NCBI RefSeq assembly: GCF_003025005.1
Contig: NZ_PVSS01000005.1
Coordinates: forward strand, 124,001-188,000
DNA: 64,000 nt
Direction of reading: 5' to 3'
Origin: Brumimicrobium mesophilum
Lineage (GTDB): Bacteria; Bacteroidota; Bacteroidia; Flavobacteriales_D; Crocinitomicaceae
Made by a program: the position numbers and the translations under genes. Every line of letters starts with the position of its first letter. Position 1 is the stretch's first letter. Below, one piece after another: positions 9,425 through 18,400 of the stretch. Below the pieces are notes generated by a model. That model made no database searches. It was not told the DNA's origin and was given only the letters and a program-made list of their open reading frames with translations.

Positions 9425-10447
9425 TCACCTGCGTAGCTCACCATTCTTGACCTCCAACAAACTCGGCGTATTATTCGTGTACAATGCACCTGTTCCTAAT
9501 CCTTGAGGTAGTGTAATTTCATAAGTACTTGTAAATTGTGCAATCGCATCTAGTCCAACATTTGATTCTAAAGCACTTGTTATCCACCATGGAATATTTC
9601 TTTCTTCTGCAAGTTCAATCCATTCTTTTGTTCCTTTGAATCCGCCAATTAAACTTGGTTTTAGAATAATGTATTGTGGTTGAATGCTGTCTAAAAGTTG
9701 CTTTTTTTCGTCGTAATCATGAATTCCAATCAATTCTTCGTCCAACGCAATCGGTAGAATGTTTTTCTCACAAAGTGAATGCATTTCTTCAATCTGACCT
9801 TGTTTTATTGGCTGTTCGATTGAATGCAAATCAAATTCGGATAATCTTCTTAATTTTTCTGGGGCGTGTTCTGGAGAAAAAGCTCCGTTTGCATCCACTC
9901 TTAATGTAATTTCTTTTGCTGACACTTGTTTTCTTATTCCGGCTAAAATCTCTAATTCATTTTCAAAATCTATAGCACCAATTTTCATTTTAATACAAGA
10001 AAACCCTTCGGCTAATTTTTGTTTGATTTGAGATTGCATGAATTCTTCATCACCCATCCAAATGAGTCCATTTATCGGAATTGCTTGTTCTCCTTTTGTA
10101 AACGCAGTATCATAAAAAACGCCTTCTCCTCCATTTTTAAGATCTAAAAGCGCCATTTCTAATCCAAAGAAAATCGAAGGGAAATCTTTTAGTTCATCCG
10201 GGTTCATGGAGAAATAATCAACATCTTTGATTACCGAACTAACTTTTAATTCGTACTGTTCATCATTTTCATAATCTGGTGATAAGCCTGGAATTATGCT
10301 GCACTCTCCTACTCCTTTTACATCAGGATTATGTTTATTCCAAACGGTGATGAACCAAGCTTTTTTCTCTGTTAAAACTCCACGACTTGTTCCACTTGGA
10401 CGTTTAAATTCGAATATTTTCTTTTCGAAACTGGCTTTTAAACTCAT
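9425..10447 (-). CDS. menC: o-Succinylbenzoate synthase
   Basis: Enolase-superfamily enzyme that dehydrates SHCHC to o-succinylbenzoate in menaquinone synthesis. The superfamily residues are present: the KxK motif in CIKMKIG, the metal ligands in RVDANGAF (Asp), SIEQP (Glu) and ALDEEL (Asp), and the second lysine in YIILKPSLIGG. The 340-residue length is normal. The start overlaps the stop of menA by 4 bases (ATGA type), so menA-menC are translationally coupled. The adjacent prenyltransferase supports OSB synthase over the related dipeptide epimerases or N-acylamino-acid racemases. Confidence 0.92.
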   Translation of the reverse strand: MSLKASFEKKIFEFKRPSGTSRGVLTEKKAWFITVWNKHNPDVKGVGECSIIPGLSPDYENDEQYELKVSSVIKDVDYFSMNPDELKDFPSIFFGLEMALLDLKNGGEGVFYDTAFTKGEQAIPINGLIWMGDEEFMQSQIKQKLAEGFSCIKMKIGAIDFENELEILAGIRKQVSAKEITLRVDANGAFSPEHAPEKLRRLSEFDLHSIEQPIKQGQIEEMHSLCEKNILPIALDEELIGIHDYDEKKQLLDSIQPQYIILKPSLIGGFKGTKEWIELAEERNIPWWITSALESNVGLDAIAQFTSTYEITLPQGLGTGALYTNNTPSLLEVKNGELRR

Positions 10448-11340
10448 AATACTGTAGAAATTAAAAAGAGAATAGAAATTGCGAAAGTAGATAATGCGAC
10501 TTTCTTTAATTCAGGATCTAAGGTTTGAGGAATTTTCGTTTTCCAAACTTTAGAAAGATGTTTTATTAGAATAATGTAAGGCAATAATGCGACTAAACTC
10601 AACCACCATTCATTCAACAGAATGAAAGTTAGAATGCCAACCAATGAACCGATAATTAATAAGGTGTGATAGATTTTAGCTTTTTCGAAGCCCATTGAGA
10701 CAACAATCGTGATTTTATTCACTAATTTATCATTCTCGTGATCACGCATGTTATTTAGATTGAGAACTGCAATACTCAACATTCCAATTCCGACAGCCAT
10801 TCCCAATAAACTCCAATCGAATTGCTTAGCGTACAAACTATAAACTCCTAAAACACTGACCAATCCAAAAAAGATAAAAACCATTACGTCACCCATCCCG
10901 TTGTAACCATAGGCTTTCTTTCCAACAGTATAGGTTATTGCAGCTAAGACACAGAGTAAAGCTAAAATCACATAAATCCACAAAACGGATGAAGGCATAT
11001 CTGAAGTTCCAAAAATAATTAATGGAATTGCTGTAATCAAAGAGCACGCAGCCATAATTACTGTTCCAACAATCATTTGTTTTTGTGAAATCGCCCCAGA
11101 TTGAATAGCTCTTTCTGGACCAACTCGACCTTCATTATCTGCACCTTTGTAGCTATCTCCTAAATCGTTCGCAAAATTCGATAAAATTTGGAGGAATAAT
11201 GTAGTTAGCATGGCAAGAGTAAAAATTCGAGTATCCCAAAAACCTTGGTTATAAGCGACAAAACTACCTACGATAATTCCCGAAAGTGAGAGCGGCAATG
11301 TTCTTAAACGCGCTGCATGAATCCAACTTTTTAATTTCAT
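10444..11340 (-). CDS. menA: 1,4-Dihydroxy-2-naphthoate polyprenyltransferase
   Basis: Membrane UbiA-family enzyme that attaches the polyprenyl tail to DHNA to form demethylmenaquinone. The first Asp-rich motif is in SNFANDLGDSYKGAD (~residues 55-69), and the second is in NNMRDHENDKLVNK near 197. Eight or so hydrophobic helices span the 298 residues. It is the first gene of the menA-menC pair and overlaps menC by 4 bases. Respiratory menaquinone is the usual quinone of this phylum. Confidence 0.94.
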   Translation of the reverse strand: MKLKSWIHAARLRTLPLSLSGIIVGSFVAYNQGFWDTRIFTLAMLTTLFLQILSNFANDLGDSYKGADNEGRVGPERAIQSGAISQKQMIVGTVIMAACSLITAIPLIIFGTSDMPSSVLWIYVILALLCVLAAITYTVGKKAYGYNGMGDVMVFIFFGLVSVLGVYSLYAKQFDWSLLGMAVGIGMLSIAVLNLNNMRDHENDKLVNKITIVVSMGFEKAKIYHTLLIIGSLVGILTFILLNEWWLSLVALLPYIILIKHLSKVWKTKIPQTLDPELKKVALSTFAISILFLISTVL

Positions 11341-11528
11341 GATACAAAAATCATAAAATATCTGGTATTAACACGGGGTTTGGGTTTAAAGTTATCAAGA
11401 GGAGTGGTGGTGATTCTTCACATGGAAAAAACAAAAGGGAGAGGGAGCAAAGGTGATAAAAAACGCACCTTACCAATTTATTCGTCGAAGTAAAATCCGA
11501 TTATTGATTAACTTACGGCATCTCCCCA

Positions 11529-11588
11529 ATGCCTTCGACAGGCTCAGTCATCGGTTTAAACTTCGATTACTGAGCCTGTCGAAGGCAT
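11529..11588. repeat. Palindromic intergenic repeat, 20-bp arms around a 20-base loop
   Basis: The left arm 11529-11548 (GCCTTCGACAGGCTCAGT core) and the right arm 11569-11588 are perfect reverse complements. The core CTTCGACAGGCTCAG is a sequence I know as a very common dispersed intergenic palindrome in bacteria, including Bacteroidota. It lies in the 341-base gap between the divergent menA and DUF2480 genes (11341-11681), and nothing else stands out in that gap. On RNA it would form a strong hairpin. It has no T-tract, so it is a repeat element and not a clear terminator. Confidence 0.85.
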
Positions 11589-11681
11589 CCATTGGTCGCT
11601 TCAAAAAATCATTCCCAATTCGTAATTAAAAATCAACAAACTTCTTCTACATTTGTTAAACAATTCAACAAACAGAATAAA

Positions 11682-12191
11682 ATGACAGAAATTGTAAATA
11701 AAATTCAGAAAAGTGGTTTAATTCAGCTTGATTTGGCGGACTACAAACCAAAAGAATCGATCGTTACCATCGACTTGAAAGAGAATTTATGGCAAGGAAT
11801 CGCTTTGAAAGAAAAAGATTTTCGTGAATTTATTAAAGAGAACGACTGGACACAATACGAAGGAAAGGTTGTTGGTGTTTTTTGTTCCGCGGATGCAATT
11901 ATTCCTACTTGGGCTTTTATGTTGGTGATTTCAAAATTGCAAGAACACGGAGTTATTGGTTTCGTTGGCGATAAAGCCGAAGTTGAAAAACAATTGATCC
12001 TTTCGAATATTACTGCAATTGATTTAGAGAAATTCCAAGATGGAAGAATTATAATTAAAGGTTGTTCTGATGTTGCCCACCCTGCTTTCGCAATGTCGGA
12101 ATTGGTGAAACATTTACAACCTGTTTCGAAAAGTATAATGTATGGGGAGCCTTGTTCAACGGTGCCAGTATACAAGAAAAAGAAAAAATAA
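11682..12191 (+). CDS. DUF2480 family protein
   Basis: A 169-residue soluble protein that I match by overall pattern to DUF2480, a family restricted to Bacteroidota whose function is unknown. Landmarks are YKPKESIVTIDLKENLWQG, a conserved ADAIIPTWAFM segment, and a C-terminal KGCSDVAHPAFAMSEL / EPCSTVPVYK block with two cysteines. It ends in a run of lysines (YKKKKK). The frame is open back to a TTG at 11592, but that region runs through repeat-flanking AT-rich DNA. The ATG at 11682 (MTEIVNKIQKSG) starts the conserved part. Confidence 0.8.
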   Translation: MTEIVNKIQKSGLIQLDLADYKPKESIVTIDLKENLWQGIALKEKDFREFIKENDWTQYEGKVVGVFCSADAIIPTWAFMLVISKLQEHGVIGFVGDKAEVEKQLILSNITAIDLEKFQDGRIIIKGCSDVAHPAFAMSELVKHLQPVSKSIMYGEPCSTVPVYKKKKK

Positions 12192-12233
12192 CACATTGTA
12201 GAGACTCACGGCCGTGAGTCTCTACAATGTGTT
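12190..12233. repeat. Perfect 44-bp palindrome of the GTAG...CTAC type
   Basis: Two 22-bp arms meet without a spacer (centre CACGG/CCGTG, ends AACACATTGTAGAGAC). It begins in the last bases of the DUF2480 stop region and ends 33 bases before the uvrC promoter box. There is no T-tract. The GTAGAGAC...GTCTCTAC core resembles dispersed REP-like palindromes. A related but different copy sits at 52999-53026. Confidence 0.9.
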
Positions 12234-12266
12234 AACCAAACCCAAAACCCATTCTCATAAAAAACA

Positions 12267-12274
12267 TATCTTTG
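12267..12274 (+). promoter_or_regulatory. TATCTTTG promoter box directly before uvrC
   Basis: An exact TAnnTTTG match ending only 4 bases before the GTG start of uvrC, so the predicted transcription start coincides with the start codon. No TTG -33 box is evident. Confidence 0.55.
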
Positions 12275-12278
12275 TAAG

Positions 12279-14102
12279 GTGTCAGAAAGGTTAAATAAAC
12301 TCAACGAGAAGATCAAAACATTGCCAGAAAAACCTGGTATATATCAGTATTTTGATGTTTCTGGAAAAATAATTTACGTTGGAAAGGCGAAAAACCTGAA
12401 GAAACGGGTTAATTCATATTTCACCAAGAACCATGATACGGCAAAAACAAGAATTTTAGTTCGCAAGATTCATGATATGCATTATATGGTTGTAGATACG
12501 GAACAAGATGCTTTGTTACTGGAAAACAACCTCATCAAAAAGTATCGTCCAAAATATAATATTGCGCTAAAAGACGACAAGACCTATCCTTGGATTTGCA
12601 TCAAAAATGAAAGATTCCCAAGGGTTTTCTCAACTCGTCGCGTAATCAAAGATGGATCAAAATATTTCGGTCCTTATCCTTCTGTTTATGTTGTGAATAC
12701 TTTGTTGGATTTAATGCGTGAACTTTATCCTTTGCGCAATTGCAATTACGATTTAAGTCAGGAGAAAATTGATGCTGGAAAATATAAAGTTTGCTTAGAA
12801 TATCACATCGGAAATTGTAAAGCACCTTGTGTTGGCAAAGAAAAAGAAGCGACTTACAATGAATATATTGAACAAATAGAACACATTGTAAAAGGAAATA
12901 TCGCTTCTGTGATTCGCATGTTGAAAGATAAAATGCAGGAAGCTGCCGAACGTTTTGCTTTTGAAGAAGCGGAAGAAACGAAGCAGAAAATCTTAGCCTT
13001 AGAAAAATATAGAGCAAAATCTACAGTTGTTTCTCCTACCATTCACCAAGTGGATGTGATTACGATTGAAAAAGCGGAGAACAAAGCATTCGTGAATTAC
13101 TTGGTGATCAATAATGGAACTATTATTCATGGTTTTACGGTTGAAGTTAAAATGAAATTGGATGAATCTGATGAAGAAATCTTGACTTTCGCCCTATTGG
13201 AGATGAGAGAAAAATTCAATAGTCAATCCAAAGAAATATTGATCGAAAATGCCGAGAATTTTGAAGTCGAAGGGTTAACATTCTTCACTCCACAAAGAGG
13301 AGACAAAAAACATTTGTTAGATCTTTCTCAACGAAATGCGAAATATTTCAAACTTCAACAACAGAAACAAGAATCTTTAAAGAATCCAGAAGTAAAAACA
13401 GAACGTATTCTTAAAACTATTCAAAAAGATTTCCGTTTAAAAGAATTGCCTTATCACATGGAATGTTTTGACAACTCAAATATTCAAGGAACGAATCCAG
13501 TTTCGGCATGTGTAGTTTTTAGAAATGGTAAACCAAGCAAGAAAGATTATCGTCATTTCAACATTAAAACTGTTGAAGGTCCAGATGATTTCGAATCGAT
13601 GCGTGAAGCGCTTTACCGTCGCTACAAAAGAATGGTGGAAGAAGGTCAAGATTTACCGCAACTGGTTATTGTCGATGGTGGAAAAGGTCAGTTGAGCGCA
13701 GGATTAGATGCTCTGGAGAAACTCGGTTTACGTGGAAAAGTTCCGATCGTGGGTATTGCCAAACGATTAGAAGAGATTTTCTTTCCAGGAGATAGTATTC
13801 CTTTATACATCGACAAAAAAAGTGAAAGTTTGAAGGTGATTCAGCACATGCGAAACGAAGCACACAGATTTGGAATTGAACACCACAGAAATCGCCGTAG
13901 TAAAGGAGCTTTGGTTTCAGAATTAATCCAAATCAAAGGAATTGGAGATAAAACCCAAGAAGATTTGATGAAACATTTTAAAACGGTTTCAAAGATTAAA
14001 GCGGCCAGTGAGAAAGAATTGGTTGAGGTTGTTGGCTTGGCGAAAGCGAAGATTTTACAGGAGCATTTTAAGGGGAATGATAAGAAGAATAACACTATTT
14101 AA
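12279..14102 (+). CDS. uvrC: UvrABC excinuclease subunit C
   Basis: Makes the dual incisions in nucleotide excision repair. Domains in order: GIY-YIG nuclease (KPGIYQYFDVSGKIIYVGKA, residues ~18-37), a cysteine cluster (RNCNYDL...KVCLEYHIGNCKAPCVG), the UVR motif (FAFEEAEETKQKILALEKYR, ~210-230), the RNase H-like UvrC endonuclease domain (MECFDNSNIQG, VIVDGGKGQLSAG, EHHRNRRSK), and a C-terminal helix-hairpin-helix pair (IKGIGDKTQEDLM, VVGLAKAKIL). The 607-residue length is complete. The start is GTG; no ATG lies between it and the conserved GIY domain, so this start is nearly forced. Confidence 0.96.
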   Translation: MSERLNKLNEKIKTLPEKPGIYQYFDVSGKIIYVGKAKNLKKRVNSYFTKNHDTAKTRILVRKIHDMHYMVVDTEQDALLLENNLIKKYRPKYNIALKDDKTYPWICIKNERFPRVFSTRRVIKDGSKYFGPYPSVYVVNTLLDLMRELYPLRNCNYDLSQEKIDAGKYKVCLEYHIGNCKAPCVGKEKEATYNEYIEQIEHIVKGNIASVIRMLKDKMQEAAERFAFEEAEETKQKILALEKYRAKSTVVSPTIHQVDVITIEKAENKAFVNYLVINNGTIIHGFTVEVKMKLDESDEEILTFALLEMREKFNSQSKEILIENAENFEVEGLTFFTPQRGDKKHLLDLSQRNAKYFKLQQQKQESLKNPEVKTERILKTIQKDFRLKELPYHMECFDNSNIQGTNPVSACVVFRNGKPSKKDYRHFNIKTVEGPDDFESMREALYRRYKRMVEEGQDLPQLVIVDGGKGQLSAGLDALEKLGLRGKVPIVGIAKRLEEIFFPGDSIPLYIDKKSESLKVIQHMRNEAHRFGIEHHRNRRSKGALVSELIQIKGIGDKTQEDLMKHFKTVSKIKAASEKELVEVVGLAKAKILQEHFKGNDKKNNTI

Positions 14103-14125
14103 ATTTGATGGGAAGCTTCTACAAT

Positions 14126-14284
14126 AATCCTCCCCCTTTATCCCCCTCCGAAGGGGGAATTGCTCCGAAATCGATATTGAAACTTTAATAAATAACTATT
14201 TAAGTCAATAATTAAAGGATTGATTTGATCTATATATGTAATGTTTTTCCCTCCTACTTTGGAGAGGGACCGAGGGAGAGGATT
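14126..14284. repeat. Inverted pair of C/G-rich hairpin repeats between uvrC and the dehydrogenase
   Basis: Copy 1 (14126-14159) holds the hairpin CCCCCTCCGAAGGGGG. Copy 2 (14244-14284) read on the minus strand gives a similar sequence, AATCCTCTCCCTCGGTCCC then TCTCCAAAG. The two are inverted relative to each other and enclose ~84 AT-rich bases. They look like a dispersed intergenic repeat family and fill most of the 219-base gap. No promoter or gene is evident there. Confidence 0.7.
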
Positions 14285-14321
14285 ACATCAATGAAGAAAA
14301 TAAATTTACAAAACACAAAAA

Positions 14322-15263
14322 ATGCAAGTACTATTCATAGACACAGTTCATTCGATTTTAGAAGAACGTTTAACAGAAAAAGGGTTCAATTGTATTGACG
14401 GAACTTCATGGTCGCGTGAAAAATGTATTGCAGAAATCCCAAAAATGGATGGTGTGGTGATTCGTTCTCGATTTCCTATGAACGAAGATTTCCTAAAACA
14501 CGGAACGCAATTAAAATTCATTGCACGAAGTGGAGCGGGAATGGAAAACATCGATTTGGACTACACCGAAAAACAAAACATCCAATGTTTTAATGCACCT
14601 GAAGGAAACAGAAATGCTGTTGGAGAACACGCCCTTGGAATGCTACTTTCTTTATTCAATAACTTAAAAAAAGGAGATAACGAAGTTCGTCAGGGAATTT
14701 GGGACAGAGAAGGAAACCGTGGAATTGAACTCGATGGAAAAACTGTTGGAATTATCGGTTATGGAAATAACGGTGGAGCATTCGCCAAGAAACTAGCGGG
14801 ATTTGATGTAAAAGTTTTGGCTTACGATAAATACAAAGAGAATTACGGAAATCAATATGCACAAGCTGCCACAATGGAAAGTATTTTCATGGAAGCAGAT
14901 GTAATTTCATTTCACATTCCACAAAACGAAGAAACAATGTTCTTGGCTGACGAGGAATTTTTTGATGCGTTTGAAAAGCCAATTTACGTCATCAATTTAG
15001 CCAGAGGGAAAATTGTACGCACTTCTGCCCTACTCAAAGGATTAAATTCTAGTAAAATCTTGGGAGCTTGCTTAGATGTTTTAGAATATGAAAGTGCTTC
15101 CTTCGAAAAGACAATTTCGGGAGACGAAAATCCTGAGTTCAATGCACTTTTGAAATCTGATAAGGTTTTGTTTTCCCCGCACGTTGGTGGTTGGAGTGTA
15201 GAAAGTTACTTTAAATTGAGTGATGTGTTGGCTGATAAAATATTTCAATTTTTCAAATTATAA
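14322..15263 (+). CDS. D-2-hydroxyacid dehydrogenase, phosphoglycerate dehydrogenase-like
   Basis: NAD-dependent oxidoreductase of the D-2-hydroxyacid dehydrogenase family. The nucleotide-binding glycine motif is GIIGYGNNGGAFAKKL near residue 140, with an acidic AYDKY at the end of beta-2 favouring NAD. The catalytic residues are Arg in NLARGKIV (~225), an acidic residue in the following CLDVLEYE segment, and His in FSPHVGGWS (~287). The 313-residue length lacks the C-terminal ACT domain of SerA. It may act as 3-phosphoglycerate dehydrogenase in serine synthesis, but serC is not adjacent and other 2-hydroxyacids are possible. Confidence 0.85.
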   Translation: MQVLFIDTVHSILEERLTEKGFNCIDGTSWSREKCIAEIPKMDGVVIRSRFPMNEDFLKHGTQLKFIARSGAGMENIDLDYTEKQNIQCFNAPEGNRNAVGEHALGMLLSLFNNLKKGDNEVRQGIWDREGNRGIELDGKTVGIIGYGNNGGAFAKKLAGFDVKVLAYDKYKENYGNQYAQAATMESIFMEADVISFHIPQNEETMFLADEEFFDAFEKPIYVINLARGKIVRTSALLKGLNSSKILGACLDVLEYESASFEKTISGDENPEFNALLKSDKVLFSPHVGGWSVESYFKLSDVLADKIFQFFKL

Positions 15264-15275
15264 TATTTTATCAGC
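15231..15275 (+). terminator. 14-bp stem-loop spanning the dehydrogenase stop codon
   Basis: GCTGATAAAATATT (15231-15244) pairs perfectly with AATATTTTATCAGC (15262-15275) around a 17-base loop. The left arm is coding (residues ADKIF) and the right arm covers the stop codon. The AT-rich stem lacks a following T-tract, so it may act as a 3'-end stabiliser and not as a terminator. Confidence 0.4.
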
Positions 15276-15308
15276 AGTATTGAGGGAGAGGTTTGAGTTT
15301 TGAGGCGA
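15276..15308 (+). repeat. Left copy of a short direct repeat flanking the large secreted-protein gene
   Basis: AGTATTGAG followed by GAGTTTTGAGGCGA (15295-15308). The same two blocks recur at 20409-20435 on the other side of the 5-kb gene, with a slightly shorter spacer. Confidence 0.7.
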
Positions 15309-15381
15309 TTACACTTGACTAATTCCACAATAATTTCGCCCCAATCTTCATTTATTATTAACCCTGAATAATTAAAATCTC

Positions 15382-15389
15382 TATATTTG
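15382..15389 (+). promoter_or_regulatory. TATATTTG promoter box
   Basis: Exact TAnnTTTG, 41 bases before the ATG of the large type IX cargo gene. Confidence 0.5.
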
Positions 15390-15430
15390 TACTATTCCTA
15401 AAAGCACTAAGCTTTTGAAAACCAAATTAT

Positions 15431-18400
15431 ATGTTCAAAGCTACTATACTTATCATTTCAATTTTATTCTTATCATTTAACACATTTTCACAATTTTCTA
15501 CTATTTCTCATAGCACTACAAACTCATTTGAATTCGCTGAAATCAGTGAACCAGATGGTGTAGCCTTAGTCGGAGGAATAAAAGCAATGAAATCTCTTGA
15601 TGATGGTTTAACTTGGACTGAAATGAGTCTTGGCGGTTTTGGCTTACCCTACGCCTTATATAACTACAAAAAAGCAGCAATAATTTCTCCACAGACATAT
15701 TGTTTGGTAGGAAAAGACGACAACAATTATAAAGGGATTATTATTCGTACAACAGATGGAGGACTAACTTGGACCAATGTTCTTGAATCTGCAAATTCAA
15801 GCTTTTCATTTTATGAGGATATAGCACAAAATGGAAACACTGTAATAGCAACATCCAAAGGTGGGATAAATCGCTCAACTGATGGAGGAGCGACATGGAG
15901 TTATATTTCAATTCCTCAAATTAATTACTCCACAACCCCTAATATAATAACATACAATGAATTAACTGGAGCATGGACTGTATCTTATAACGGTAATTTA
16001 ACCTTAAAATCTTTAGATGGTGGGTTGACATGGAATTCTATAGCCAGTAGTAATTACATAAGTGGTTTACGTCATTTCAGCAATATTAATAATGATTTTT
16101 TGATAACTGCAAGCCAAGCACAAACTTCTACTTTAATGCACTTTGACCAAAATTTACAATTAACTAACTCAATTTACATTAATGCCATTAAAACATTTAA
16201 TTCTCGCATAGATAGATCTCACTTTTTACCAAGCAATGATATTTTAAGTGCTAGTTCTACCGTTTTTATGAAAATTGATACGGCAACAAGTAATGTTTAC
16301 TACTACAATCACAACTTGGTTGATCCGACAACTGGAGACCTCGTACAAACTACTGATTTTGATTTAGGACAAACCTATGGAATAGCTGTTGGGCAATATG
16401 GAGGTTTGAGCAGATTTGACATGAGTCAACCTGAGGATCTTTATATTCCTGCTGATTTTGATTTAGTTGGTAGTGTATGTCCTGGAGACACAATATATGC
16501 TACTCCAGCATTTAATTATGCCGATTCCGTTAAATGGTTTTTTGATGGTAATTTAGTATCCACAGACACTAACCTTATTTATGAAACTCCGAATCTATTT
16601 GGTACCTTCGATATTGTTCATGAGACATGGTACAAGGGAACTGTTAGAACCGATTCTCAAGAAGTATATTTTCAACCATTAAATCCCGCTCCAACATATT
16701 CATTCGGAAATATTGATACAATGCCATGTTTTCAAAGCCATACAGCAATTTCTATAACTCCTACTGGAAATTACATCTATAATTCTGCTTTAGAAATATG
16801 GTTAGATGATCAAATGCTTGATTCCCTTTCGCCTCCACCTTCATCAACATATGGTATTTATTCTCCAATAATAGATTCTCAAGATACTGTTTATTTAGTT
16901 TCTAAAAGACCTCAACAATGTGGTACAACTATTGACAGTACGCAACTTATACTGTATCCAGGCGACGATCTTAATGACGATTATCAATTGTTGCCTTTAC
17001 CTGATTCTTTGTGTAGCGGAACGCCCTTAAATCTTCAACTGACCGGAACCAATTTAAACTATTCTTATCAATTTCTTTTTACCGGCAGTGCAAGTTATAC
17101 TTCTGGTTCTGGTGCAACTTTTCAAGGAACAGGCATAGACACAATGAATCTTTTAAGCCCTTACGTCTCTTACTATGACGATGCAAAATATTATATTCAA
17201 CTCTTAATAAAAGACAATCAAGAAAATTGTCAATCATCTGTTATATATTTTGATACAGTTACGGTTATTGATCCTAAGTCATTATTTCAAACAGATTCGT
17301 ATGGATATTATAGAAGTGATACCGTCGGAATATTAAACTCATCAATTAAACCAAATCGAACATGGAGTGCGAACCCTAGTGGGCTAACAATACAAAACAT
17401 AAGCGATACAGTTCCTATTATTTTTGGAGATACAACAGGTGTTTTTGCTATAGAATTAATCAACACTCCTTTACTTGGTTGCTCAGACACTTCAAAAATT
17501 CAAGTAACTTTTGCTGATACAATGCAAATCTTAGGAGATTCACTTTGCGCTGAAGAGTCTGGAGATTCAAGGTACACTATTATGAAACTTCAACTTGATA
17601 ATCAGGGTAATATTTTTGAACTAGGTGTTTACCATATGAATAATGGCTACTCAGGAGGAACACCGGCTTTTCACCTAACCAAGAAAGATGAAAACGGAGT
17701 GTTTTTATGGGAACAAAAAGCTACACCTTACATTTCAGATGACATTAAAGGAGTGGTAATTGAAGATATTGATTTTGATGAAAATGGAGATGTCTATGCT
17801 GTATTATGGTTACAGTGTACAATGGCGGGGTATACACACGATGCTATTAATTTCCAGAGTCACTCCGGTCAAAATACTGGCACAGGCTATATTGTCAAAT
17901 TTGATGGACAAACAGGCACAATGTTATGGGCAAAAGATCTAGCAGACTACCCAATATACACGAGTTATTCAATCTTGAGGGTAATTAGCATAGTTGTGAC
18001 AGGTACTGAAATCCATATCAGTGCAGGAACTAATCACACCATTTTAATTATATCTGCTGATTTAAACGGAAACTACATTTCAAGATATGCTTTTTCACAA
18101 GTCTCAATTCCAGAACACTCTTTAATACACAATGTATATGGATATGCTCAAAAAGAGTCTATACATTCCCCGCAATTAATAGAAATGAGTAATGGAGAAA
18201 TACTTGGAGTAGGTTATTACAGTAATAAAGTGATGCATGGTAACACTTGGTTAACACACATGGAGACAAATTATACATCTGTTATGATGTTCAAATACAA
18301 CTCTCAAATTGGTTTGTATGATTTTAAAAAAATTATTACACCTGGCAGCAGCCAAATATTAAACAATCATTTAGATGGTATCCCTATGTTTGGCCTAGAT

